Assembly: GCA_945494195.1 (NCBI GenBank)
Contig: CALYVJ010000009.1
Span: 1-16,606, forward strand
Length of the DNA stretch: 16,606 nucleotides
Reading direction: 5' to 3'
Origin: an uncultured Selenomonas sp.
GTDB taxonomy: Bacteria; Bacillota; Negativicutes; Selenomonadales; Selenomonadaceae
Made by a program: the position numbers and the translations under genes. Positions 7,912 to 14,834 of this stretch are shown here, piece by piece (the stretch's first letter is position 1; each line of letters begins with the position of its first letter). Below the pieces are notes generated by a model. It was not told the DNA's origin. It ran no database searches and was given only the letters and a program-made list of their open reading frames with translations.

Positions 7912-8716
7912 ATAAAATAATTACATCCAAATCATCGGGAACAAAGACATTGCCCTGGTAATACGTTCTGGCCTCAGCGGAATATTCCTGCTTGCGGACA
8001 GCCAGGTGCTTGTCTTCTGTATGGTAGAGCACCAGATTTTTGACTCCCAGCTGCTGCGCCAGTTCGCTGGCTTCCTTTACCGTACTGTGATTCTTCTCAT
8101 ATGGCTTGAAAATTTCGCGATCTTTATACTGGCAAAAAGCCTCAGCCAGCAGCCAGTCTGCCTTTTCGGCATATTCCCGATCATGTTCATTATACGGTTC
8201 ATCGCCGAGGCAGGTAAACTTCATCCCATCGGCGAACTTCAAACAATAGCCAAACTGCTTTGCCTTCGTCGACAAGATATCAAATGCCGTAAGCTGGAAG
8301 GTAGAAATCTCGACGCTCTGGCCATCCTGCAATTCGTGAATCAGGATATCCGTCCCGACCCGGGCAAAATCCTTCTTCTTCAAAGTCATCTTCGTCATGG
8401 TAAGCAACATTTCCTTGACCACATCATGACAGTAAATATGAAACGAACCTTCATATTTCCCCTTATTCATGAGATCGGCAACTTTGCGTATGATCCAGAT
8501 AACCCCGAGGACATGATCTGTATGCCCATGGGTCACAAACATGTGATGGCATTTCTGATACTCAAAGCCCGTGACTTCCAGCTGCCGAAGGATTCCATTG
8601 CCCCCGCCTGCATCAGTCAAAAACAAACTGCCATCCTCCAGCTCTAAAAAGAAACAGGTATTGAAGCATTTGGTCGCCATGGCGAATCCGGTACCAAGGA
8701 TTGTCAATTTCCGCAT
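7910..8716 (-). CDS. MBL-fold metallohydrolase, RNase Z-like
   Basis: This is a metallo-beta-lactamase-fold hydrolase of 268 residues with the metal-binding signature HGHTDH at 63-68. The second-shell motifs of the RNase Z branch are present: D172 in CLGDE, HST at 210-212, and H232 in LVLYHTED. It probably binds two zinc ions and cleaves a phosphoester. I cannot tell tRNA 3' processing from a small-molecule or nucleotide phosphodiesterase. I do not see a clear RNase Z exosite insertion, so I leave it unnamed. The start is ATG at 8714-8716 with GGGGGAG just upstream. A longer in-frame reading to 8815 is rejected because it would run through the promoter and the rnc terminator. The gene has its own promoter and ends in the terminator shared with marR, so it is a single-gene unit. 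Confidence 0.85.
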   Translation of the reverse strand: MRKLTILGTGFAMATKCFNTCFFLELEDGSLFLTDAGGGNGILRQLEVTGFEYQKCHHMFVTHGHTDHVLGVIWIIRKVADLMNKGKYEGSFHIYCHDVVKEMLLTMTKMTLKKKDFARVGTDILIHELQDGQSVEISTFQLTAFDILSTKAKQFGYCLKFADGMKFTCLGDEPYNEHDREYAEKADWLLAEAFCQYKDREIFKPYEKNHSTVKEASELAQQLGVKNLVLYHTEDKHLAVRKQEYSAEARTYYQGNVFVPDDLDVIIL

Positions 8717-8740
8717 AAAACTCCCCCTTCTGTTTTCTTC

Positions 8741-8770
8741 ATTATAACGCGGCTGACCCGTTTTTGCCAT
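8741..8770 (-). promoter_or_regulatory. Probable promoter of the MBL gene
   Basis: A perfect -10 TATAAT (8741-8746) sits 18 bases from a partial -35, ATGGCA (8765-8770, four of six). The transcript would start near 8734, just ahead of the ribosome site. Confidence 0.5.
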
Positions 8771-8800
8771 AGGCAAAACTTCGTGCGATTTTTTCACGAT

Positions 8801-8838
8801 AAAAACAAGGCGCAAGCAAAAGCCTGCACCTTGTTTTT
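8801..8838 (-). terminator. Intrinsic terminator of the fatty-acid/rnc operon
   Basis: The outer stem AAAAACAAGG/CCTTGTTTTT is extended by GCA/TGC and GC/GC pairs around a 4-base loop. The two mismatches seen on the plus strand become G-U wobbles in minus-strand RNA, so the hairpin is continuous only in that direction. The T run follows. It overlaps the last two bases of the rnc stop codon. Confidence 0.88.
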
Positions 8839-9553
8839 ATTTTCGCTTGAGTTTTTCCAATGCTTCACGAGCTGCATGCTGTTCCGCTTCTTTTTTGCTG
8901 CGGCCCGTTCCCTGTCCCATCACCCGGCCGGTAATACGGACCTGAAACGTAAAGCTCTTATCATGATCTGGTCCTTCTTCTGCCACCAGTTCATAAACCA
9001 CACTTTGTCCCTCATGCTGATAGACTTCCTCCTGAAGGATCGTCTTATAATCCTTTAGGATTGCCCCGTGTTTGACAAGTTCAAATTCCGATTCGAGCTG
9101 ACGCAATACATAGGCCTGAGCAGCCTCCCAGCCTTGATCGAGATATATTGCCCCAATAACGGATTCAAATGCATCCTCAAGATTTGTCTGACGCGTACGA
9201 CCGCCGCCCATTTCTTCGCCATGACCTAAAAGCAGGTAATCGCCAAGATGAAGCCCCGCTGCCAGCTTAGCCAACGTTGCTGAACAAACGATGCTGGCTC
9301 TGGTCTTGGTCAACTGCCCTTCCGGCATCTGCGGAAAATGCTGATAAAGATAAGTGCTGGAGGCAAGCTCCAGCACAGCATCTCCTAAAAACTCGAGACG
9401 TTCATTATGGACGATGTTCCCTTTGGATTCATTCGCGTAGGATGTATGAGTCAGCGCCTGCTGGAGAAAATTCAGATTGTGAAATTCTACCCCCAGAGCC
9501 CTTGCCAGCTCACGAAGCGATTGTTTGCGCTCTTCCGACAGAATGTTTTCCAT
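8837..9553 (-). CDS. rnc: Ribonuclease III
   Basis: RNase III cleaves double-stranded RNA, maturing rRNA precursors and some mRNAs. The 238-residue protein has the signature NERLEFLGDAVLEL at 50-63. The catalytic acids are E54 and D58, and the second pair D127 and E130 lies in LEDAFESVIGAIYLD. A C-terminal double-stranded RNA-binding domain (about 168-236) carries the RSKKEAEQHAAREAL helix. The ATG at 9551-9553 has GGAGG six bases upstream, and it begins 12 bases after the fabF stop. It is the last gene of the operon. In Bacillus, rnc likewise follows acpA at the end of the fapR-plsX-fabD-fabG cluster. Confidence 0.97.
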   Translation of the reverse strand: MENILSEERKQSLRELARALGVEFHNLNFLQQALTHTSYANESKGNIVHNERLEFLGDAVLELASSTYLYQHFPQMPEGQLTKTRASIVCSATLAKLAAGLHLGDYLLLGHGEEMGGGRTRQTNLEDAFESVIGAIYLDQGWEAAQAYVLRQLESEFELVKHGAILKDYKTILQEEVYQHEGQSVVYELVAEEGPDHDKSFTFQVRITGRVMGQGTGRSKKEAEQHAAREALEKLKRK

Positions 9554-9565
9554 CGTCAGCCTCCA

Positions 9566-10810
9566 TTACTCTGCGTATTTTTTCAGCAACAGGCAGGCAT
9601 TGTGACCACCAAAACCGAAGTTGTTAGACATAGCCGCACGAACCGTCTTAGCTTTTGCCTTGTTCGGAACGTAATCGAGATCAAGACCCTCATCCTGCGT
9701 CTCGTAGTTCATCGTCGGCGGCAACATATCATTCTCGATCGCCAGTGCCGTAGCAATGCACTCAACACCACCAGCAGCACCCAGCAGATGGCCCGTCATG
9801 GATTTGATGGAAGAAACCGAAACGTCTTTTGCCGCCTCGCCCCATACGGACTTAATGGCCATCGTCTCGCCTTCATCATTCATATGCGTGGAGGTACCAT
9901 GTGCATTGACATAATCGACCTCCGAAGCCTTCATGCCAGCATCATCAAGAGCAGCCTGCATGCATTTTGCCTGGTATTCACCACCCGGAGCCGGGCTGGT
10001 GATATGATATGCATCAGAGTTAGCACCATAGCCAACAACCTCCGCATAGATATGCGCGCCACGAGCTTTTGCATGCTCAAGGCTCTCGAGAACCACCAGT
10101 CCAGCGCCCTCACCCATGACGAAACCGCTGCGATTCTTATCAAACGGACGGGAAGCATGTGCCGGATCATCGTTGTGGTCCATGCAAAGAGCCTTCATAG
10201 CAGCAAAACCAGCAACAGCAGCTTCAGAGATAGCAGCTTCCGTACCACCAGCAATCATGACATCTGCATCACCACGCTGGATAACGCGGAACGCATCACC
10301 AATGCAGTTGGACCCCGTAGCACAAGCCGTAACAATGCAGCTGGACGGACCATGCAGTTTGTACGTGATGGAAACCTGGCCAGCAGCCATGTTAGCAATC
10401 ATCATCGGGATGAAGAACGGGCTGATACGTCCTGGGCCTTTGGCAAAGAGTTTTTCATACTGGGAATGCATCGTCTCGATACCGCCGATACCAGCGCCAA
10501 CGAAAGTGCCAATACGATCCAAATCCTCTTTTTCCAGATCGAGTTTTGCATCGTCAATAGCCATGCCAGCAGCTGCAACAGCAAACTGCGTGTAACGGTC
10601 CATGCGTTTAGCTTCTTTTTTATCGATGTAAGCAGCTGGATCGAAATCCTTAACTTCACCAGCGATCTGTGCACCGTATTCCGACGCATCAAAGCGGGTA
10701 ATCTTATCGATACCATTACGGCCTTCCATCAGACCATTCCAGAATTCTTCCTTACCCATACCAATCGGGGTGATTGCGCCCAGACCAGTGATTACTACAC
10801 GATTACTCAA
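9566..10810 (-). CDS. fabF: 3-oxoacyl-ACP synthase II (KAS II)
   Basis: FabF condenses malonyl-ACP with acyl-ACP, extending the chain by two carbons in type II fatty-acid synthesis. The 414 residues, normal for the family, show catalytic C163 in TACATGSNC, H304 in NAHGTST, and K336 and H341 in KSMTGHLLGAAGG. The C-terminal NNFGFGGHNA is also present. The start is TTG at 10808-10810, with GAGGAG nine bases upstream, giving MSNRVVITGLG. A 46-base gap separates it from the upstream four-cysteine FabK paralogue; I see no promoter there. No fabH is nearby, so another gene, or conceivably FabF itself, must support initiation. Confidence 0.97.
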   Translation of the reverse strand: MSNRVVITGLGAITPIGMGKEEFWNGLMEGRNGIDKITRFDASEYGAQIAGEVKDFDPAAYIDKKEAKRMDRYTQFAVAAAGMAIDDAKLDLEKEDLDRIGTFVGAGIGGIETMHSQYEKLFAKGPGRISPFFIPMMIANMAAGQVSITYKLHGPSSCIVTACATGSNCIGDAFRVIQRGDADVMIAGGTEAAISEAAVAGFAAMKALCMDHNDDPAHASRPFDKNRSGFVMGEGAGLVVLESLEHAKARGAHIYAEVVGYGANSDAYHITSPAPGGEYQAKCMQAALDDAGMKASEVDYVNAHGTSTHMNDEGETMAIKSVWGEAAKDVSVSSIKSMTGHLLGAAGGVECIATALAIENDMLPPTMNYETQDEGLDLDYVPNKAKAKTVRAAMSNNFGFGGHNACLLLKKYAE

Positions 10811-10856
10811 AACGAATAGCTCCTCTCAATTATTTAGTCGTTTAAAAAACGTCTGC

Positions 10857-11801
10857 TCAGTTGGCAGCCTCAGCTTCAGCCTTGAGCTGCTCAAAGATTT
10901 CGTGAACGGTCATGATTTTATCAATCTTCGGCATATATTCGCCAGTAAATACCAGACCGGTCTCCACATCGCCCTGCTGTGCCCGCGTAAGCGCACGAAT
11001 AATGCAGAAATTGTGCTTGCATGCCTTGAGGCAGGCATCGCATTTCGTCGGCGGGACAGGTCCCTCCATGACTTTTGCCGAGAACGGCGTGCGGACAGCA
11101 CGTCCTGGAAGGCCAACAGGACTGTGGATTACCACGATATCCTCTGGTTTTGATTTCAGATAGTATTCCTTGAGTGCAGGAGCCGCATTAGACTCTTCGC
11201 AAGCCGCAAAACGGGATCCCATCTGGACGCCTGCAGCGCCCAATTTTATCAAATCAACGATGTCCTGGCCATGCAGTACACCACCAGCCGCAATGACTGG
11301 AATATTTACCGCTGCGCTGACATCTGCAATAAGTTCACGTACTGACGTATCCGTACCGAGATGTCCACCAGCTTCCTTGCCCTCGAGGACAATGGCAGCT
11401 GCACCAAGACGCTCTGAAATTTTAGCTAATTTAACGGAAGAAACAATCGGAACAATTGGCGTTCCAGATTCTTTACCGAGAGCAAACATATCACGGGAAA
11501 AACCAGCACCAGCTACAACAAGATCGATGCCTTCCTCAATCGCCGTATTTACAACGCCGGCGAAATCTGCTGCTGCTACCATGATATTGATGCCGATGAT
11601 ACCAGACGTAAGCGAACGTGCGAGCCGGATTTCATAACGCAGTTCGTCGTGGCTCATACCAGATGCGGCAATGAGGCCGATACCGCCCTCGTTCGCTACA
11701 GCTGCCGCCAGACGGGCCGTTGACAAGCGAATCGCCATACCCCCCTGCTGGATAGGAACTTTTGCGATCTTATTGCCAATTTTCAGCTCTGGAAGTTTCA
11801 A
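10857..11801 (-). CDS. FMN-dependent FabK/nitronate-monooxygenase-family enzyme with Cys4 cluster
   Basis: The 314-residue flavin TIM barrel belongs to the FabK/NMO family (2-nitropropane dioxygenase-like). It has IQQGGMA near residue 18, the active-site His H147 in EAGGHLG, the phosphate-binding IAAGGV, and GVQMGSRF. It differs from the FabK encoded upstream in this operon: near the C-terminus it has C254, C257, C261 and C266 (C-x2-C-x3-C-x4-C), which look like an Fe-S or metal site. It lies between acpP and fabF, so a role in acyl-ACP redox chemistry is likely. Candidates are a second enoyl-ACP reductase, a FabX-like dehydrogenase/isomerase making unsaturated chains, or a nitronate oxidase. 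The start is TTG at 11799-11801 with GGAGG seven bases upstream. A longer frame to 11855 would cross a hairpin and is rejected. Confidence 0.85.
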   Translation of the reverse strand: MKLPELKIGNKIAKVPIQQGGMAIRLSTARLAAAVANEGGIGLIAASGMSHDELRYEIRLARSLTSGIIGINIMVAAADFAGVVNTAIEEGIDLVVAGAGFSRDMFALGKESGTPIVPIVSSVKLAKISERLGAAAIVLEGKEAGGHLGTDTSVRELIADVSAAVNIPVIAAGGVLHGQDIVDLIKLGAAGVQMGSRFAACEESNAAPALKEYYLKSKPEDIVVIHSPVGLPGRAVRTPFSAKVMEGPVPPTKCDACLKACKHNFCIIRALTRAQQGDVETGLVFTGEYMPKIDKIMTVHEIFEQLKAEAEAAN

Positions 11802-11830
11802 TGTTACTCCTCCAATCAATCCTACCTTGA

Positions 11831-11864
11831 GAAAATCCCGTGAAACAAGCTTCACGGGATTTTC
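11831..11864 (-). terminator. Intercistronic hairpin after acpP (partial terminator or RNA processing site)
   Basis: A perfect 14-bp stem (11831-11844 with 11851-11864, GAAAATCCCGTGAA and its complement) has a 6-base loop. On the minus strand it is followed by only four T and then CTCAAGG, so termination should be incomplete. No promoter is evident in the 30 bases before the next gene. The hairpin probably lowers expression of the three downstream genes or stabilises the abundant acpP message. Confidence 0.75.
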
Positions 11865-11885
11865 AAACAGGTAAGACGCTCAAAC

Positions 11886-12116
11886 TTATTTGTTCTGGTC
11901 TATGTAGGAAACTACGTCCTGAACGCTCTTGATCTTCTCAGCAGCCTCGTCCGGAATCTCAATATTGAATTCCTCCTCGAAAGCCATGATCAGCTCAACG
12001 ATATCCAGGGAGTCAGCACCTAAATCATCGATGAAGGTAGACTCGAGTGCAACCTCGTCAGCCTCAACACCTAACTGCTCAACAACGATATCTCTAACTT
12101 TTTCAAAAGTCGACAT
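11886..12116 (-). CDS. acpP: Acyl carrier protein
   Basis: AcpP carries growing acyl chains on a phosphopantetheine arm attached to S36 in the motif GADSLD. The 76-residue acidic protein has the standard four-helix layout and length ([17 protein letters not shown] at the start, YIDQNK at the end). The ATG at 12114-12116 has a full AAGGAGG ribosome site nine bases upstream, fitting high expression. It follows fabG by 42 bases, where a possible extra promoter lies, and is followed by a strong hairpin. Both fit an ACP message that is more abundant than its neighbours. Confidence 0.98.
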   Translation of the reverse strand: MSTFEKVRDIVVEQLGVEADEVALESTFIDDLGADSLDIVELIMAFEEEFNIEIPDEAAEKIKSVQDVVSYIDQNK

Positions 12117-12152
12117 GAAGTTTCACCTCCTTAAAATGAAAGTTCCTATATA

Positions 12153-12181
12153 GTTATATCACATAACCATGCCGCCGTCTA
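12153..12181 (-). promoter_or_regulatory. Possible internal promoter for acpP
   Basis: On the minus strand, TAGACG (12176-12181, four of six matches to the -35 consensus), 17 bases, then TATAAC (12153-12158, five of six). The -35 and spacer lie in the last codons of fabG, and the transcript would begin about 30 bases before the acpP ATG. Confidence 0.4.
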
Positions 12182-12902
12182 CATTGACGATCTGACCCGT
12201 GATATAGGATGCATAATCCGATACCAGGAAGAGCACCGCATTAGCGACGTCTTCCGGCTGGCCCATGCGCTTGAGCGGAATCCCCGCCAGCGTGGCCTCT
12301 TTGGCTTTATCCGTCATTGCTGCCGTCATATCCGTAGCAATGAATCCCGGTGCTACAACGTTGACGTTGATGCCACGAGCAGCCAACTCCTTAGCAGCCG
12401 ACTTCGAGAATCCGATAACGCCTGCCTTCGCTGCCGCATAATTTGCCTGTCCGGCATTTCCCATGAGCCCCACAACCGATGCCATATTGACAATACGGCC
12501 GCTGCGCTTTTTCATCATGAGCTTGGACACAGCCTTCGTGCAGTAGAACACCCCCTTGAGGTTTGTGTTGATGACTGCTTCGAAATCTTCGTCCTTCATA
12601 CGCATGAGAAGACCATCGCGAGTGATGCCAGCATTGTTTACCAAAATATCAATCTGGCCAAAGGCCTCAGTGACCTTTTCAATCATAGCATCGACAGCCT
12701 CAGCGCACGAAATGTCAGCCTGAACGAGGATGGCCTCGCCGCCGTTCTTTTCGATTTCCGCTTTGACCTCTTCAGCCTTAGCAGTATTGCCAGCATAATT
12801 GATGGCAACCTTAGCGCCCTCACTTGCCAAGCGGACTGCAATGGCACGGCCAATACCGCGCGAAGCACCGGTAACCAGTGCGACCTTTCCGTCTAAAAGC
12901 AT
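12159..12902 (-). CDS. fabG: 3-oxoacyl-ACP reductase
   Basis: FabG is the NADPH-dependent reductase of 3-oxoacyl-ACP in fatty-acid elongation, a short-chain dehydrogenase. The 247-residue product has the nucleotide-binding TGASRGIGRA (11-20), NNAG (89-92), and the catalytic set N114, S142, Y155 and K159 (YAAAK). It ends in GQIVNVDGGMVM. The start is ATG at 12900-12902, one base after the fabD stop (TAATATG). The AAGGAGG site lies nine bases upstream, inside fabD. A frame extended by nine codons exists but has no ribosome site and overlaps fabD. The junction implies translational coupling of fabD and fabG. Confidence 0.97.
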   Translation of the reverse strand: MLLDGKVALVTGASRGIGRAIAVRLASEGAKVAINYAGNTAKAEEVKAEIEKNGGEAILVQADISCAEAVDAMIEKVTEAFGQIDILVNNAGITRDGLLMRMKDEDFEAVINTNLKGVFYCTKAVSKLMMKKRSGRIVNMASVVGLMGNAGQANYAAAKAGVIGFSKSAAKELAARGINVNVVAPGFIATDMTAAMTDKAKEATLAGIPLKRMGQPEDVANAVLFLVSDYASYITGQIVNVDGGMVM

Positions 12903-12903
12903 A

Positions 12904-13848
12904 TTAGCGAACCTCCTTGAAATAGTCAAGCGTTTTTTGCAAACTTTCGAGATTTTCTACGTTCATGCTCTTGAGAGCCTTGTCGATCCGGCGGTTGAAT
13001 CCACAGAGGGTTTTACCCGGGCCAGCCTCAACGAAGGTCTCTGCCCCGAACTCCTTCATCGTATTGACGCAGGCAATCCATTTGACTGGGTGATCTGCCT
13101 GTGCCACGAGGTTCGCCTTGATTTCGTCTGCCTTAATCTCCAGTTCGCCCGTGAAGTTGGAAACCACCGGAATCTTTGCATCGCGAATCGTAACCTTATC
13201 CAGCTCCACAGCCAGTTTCTCAGCAGCCGGCTTCATCAACGTGGAATGGAACGGCGCCGATACCGGCAGAATTACTGCCTTCTTAGCGCCAGCCTCCTTG
13301 AGGGTCTCAACTGCTGCCTCAACACCTGCCGTCGTACCAGCAATAACTGTCTGGCCTGGGCAGTTGAAGTTAACCGCCTGTACCTCACCAGCGGTCTTGG
13401 TTGCCTTCTCACAAGCATCGACAATGACTTCATCGGCAAGGCCAATGATAGCTGCCATGCCGCCCTGACCAACTGGTACAGCCTCCTGCATGAACTGGCC
13501 GCGTTTGTGTACGAGAAGAACAGCATCCTGGAAGTCCAGGACACCAGCAGCAACCAGTGCCGAATATTCACCGAGGCTGTGACCGCCCGTTACCTCCGGC
13601 TGAATGCCATGCTCTTTGAGAATCTCATTAGCGATAACGCTCATCGTGAGAATTGCCGGCTGCGTATTTGCCGTCAGCTGCAAATCTTCTGCCGGTCCTT
13701 CAAAGCACATCTCCTTGATGGAGTAGCCAAGTGCTTCATCAGCCTGCTGAAACAGCTTCTTGGCTACATCGTACTGCTGGCAGAAATCCTTGCCCATACC
13801 AACCGTCTGAGCTCCCTGACCTGGGAATACAAATGCAAGTTTACTCAC
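12904..13848 (-). CDS. fabD: Malonyl-CoA:ACP transacylase
   Basis: FabD transfers malonyl groups from CoA to AcpP, supplying the extender unit. The 314-residue protein begins MSKLAFVFPGQGAQ. It has the nucleophile S91 in GHSLGE, R116 in HKRGQFMQ, and the active-site His H201 in APFHSTLM. The start is taken as GTG at 13846-13848, with GGAGG nine bases upstream. An in-frame TTG two codons earlier would leave only three bases to the ribosome site. The gene begins 16 bases after fabK and ends one base before fabG. Confidence 0.97.
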   Translation of the reverse strand: MSKLAFVFPGQGAQTVGMGKDFCQQYDVAKKLFQQADEALGYSIKEMCFEGPAEDLQLTANTQPAILTMSVIANEILKEHGIQPEVTGGHSLGEYSALVAAGVLDFQDAVLLVHKRGQFMQEAVPVGQGGMAAIIGLADEVIVDACEKATKTAGEVQAVNFNCPGQTVIAGTTAGVEAAVETLKEAGAKKAVILPVSAPFHSTLMKPAAEKLAVELDKVTIRDAKIPVVSNFTGELEIKADEIKANLVAQADHPVKWIACVNTMKEFGAETFVEAGPGKTLCGFNRRIDKALKSMNVENLESLQKTLDYFKEVR

Positions 13849-13864
13849 CGTCAATTACCTCCAA

Positions 13865-14812
13865 TTATTTGCAATCCTGCTGAATCGTGTCGATAACATT
13901 TGGCAGACCAGCTACGATTTCTTCAATAATCTGTTTTACCGGTTTAATATCATTAAGCATGCCCGAGATTTCGCCGATCATGACGGAACCATTCTGGACA
14001 TCTCCCTCATGGGTTGCGCGATGCAATGAACCTACGCCAAGCTTCTCGAGTTCCTCATTGGAAGCACCAGCTGCCTCCAGTTCCTCAAACTTACGCGTGA
14101 GTTTGTTAGCCAGTACACGAGCTGGATGACCGAGCTTACGGCCCGTAACCACCGTGGAACGATCCTTCGCATGTTTGACCATTTTCTTATAGTCCGGATG
14201 CGCAATGCATTCCTCACTCATGACAAAGCGGGACCCCATCTGAACAGCCTGAGCACCCAGTGCAAAAGCTGCAGCCATACCACGGGAATCCGCAATACCA
14301 CCAGCGCCAATGACCGGAACATCAACAGCATCCACGACCTGCGGCAAAAGTGCCATCGTCGTAATCTCGCCAATATGTCCACCGGACTCCGTTCCCTCGG
14401 CAATAACCGCATCAGCGCCACTGCGAACCAGACGTTTCGCCAGTGCTACCGAAGCAACAACCGGAATGACCTTCGTGCCAATTTCCTTGAGGGCCGGAAC
14501 ATATTCGCCAGGGTTGCCAGCACCAGTCGTAACCACTGGAACTCTCTCATCAATAACGACCTGCATGACCTCTTTTACATACGGGCTCATAAGCATGATA
14601 TTGACACCGAACGGTTTATCCGTCCAACCTTTGCATTTCTGAATCTCTGCCCGCAGAACATCTGGCGGCATATGACCGGCACCAATGATACCAAGACCAC
14701 CGGCATTGGATACAGCCGAAGCCAATTCTGCCGTACCGATCCAGGCCATACCGCCCTGAAAAATCGGGTACTTTATGTTCAATAGTTTACAGATTGCATT
14801 GTTTTCAAACAT
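13865..14812 (-). CDS. fabK: Enoyl-ACP reductase II (FMN-dependent)
   Basis: FabK reduces trans-2-enoyl-ACP in the last step of each elongation cycle. It is the flavin enzyme found instead of, or with, FabI in many Firmicutes. The 315 residues resemble streptococcal FabK from memory throughout. Shared stretches are YPIFQGGMAW, KPFGVNIMLMSP, VPVVTTGAGNP and H146 in SGGHIG, followed by IGAGGIADSRGMAAAFALGA. It lacks the C-terminal four-cysteine cluster of its paralogue at 10857-11801. The start is ATG at 14810-14812 with GAGGAGG ten bases upstream. It lies between plsX (22-base gap) and fabD (16-base gap). Carriage of FabK rather than FabI generally means low triclosan sensitivity. Confidence 0.95.
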   Translation of the reverse strand: MFENNAICKLLNIKYPIFQGGMAWIGTAELASAVSNAGGLGIIGAGHMPPDVLRAEIQKCKGWTDKPFGVNIMLMSPYVKEVMQVVIDERVPVVTTGAGNPGEYVPALKEIGTKVIPVVASVALAKRLVRSGADAVIAEGTESGGHIGEITTMALLPQVVDAVDVPVIGAGGIADSRGMAAAFALGAQAVQMGSRFVMSEECIAHPDYKKMVKHAKDRSTVVTGRKLGHPARVLANKLTRKFEELEAAGASNEELEKLGVGSLHRATHEGDVQNGSVMIGEISGMLNDIKPVKQIIEEIVAGLPNVIDTIQQDCK

Positions 14813-14834
14813 TAAAATTAGTCCTCCTCAGGCG

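Noticed and set aside
8781..8799. TCGTG/CACGA 5-bp inverted repeat between the rnc terminator and the MBL promoter
   Set aside because: The arms are too short and there is no link to a regulator; probably chance.
8717..8815. N-terminal extension of the MBL gene
   Set aside because: The extension runs through a TATAAT promoter and the rnc terminator, and the conserved protein begins at MRKLTILGTG with its own ribosome site.
9407..10819. A 470-codon open frame on the plus strand opposite fabF and rnc
   Set aside because: It is the mirror of two certain genes, has no recognisable domain, is rich in Ser, Thr, Arg and His, and has no ribosome site. Similar long antisense frames opposite the pump (3470-4345) and fabD (12799-13896) are rejected for the same reason.
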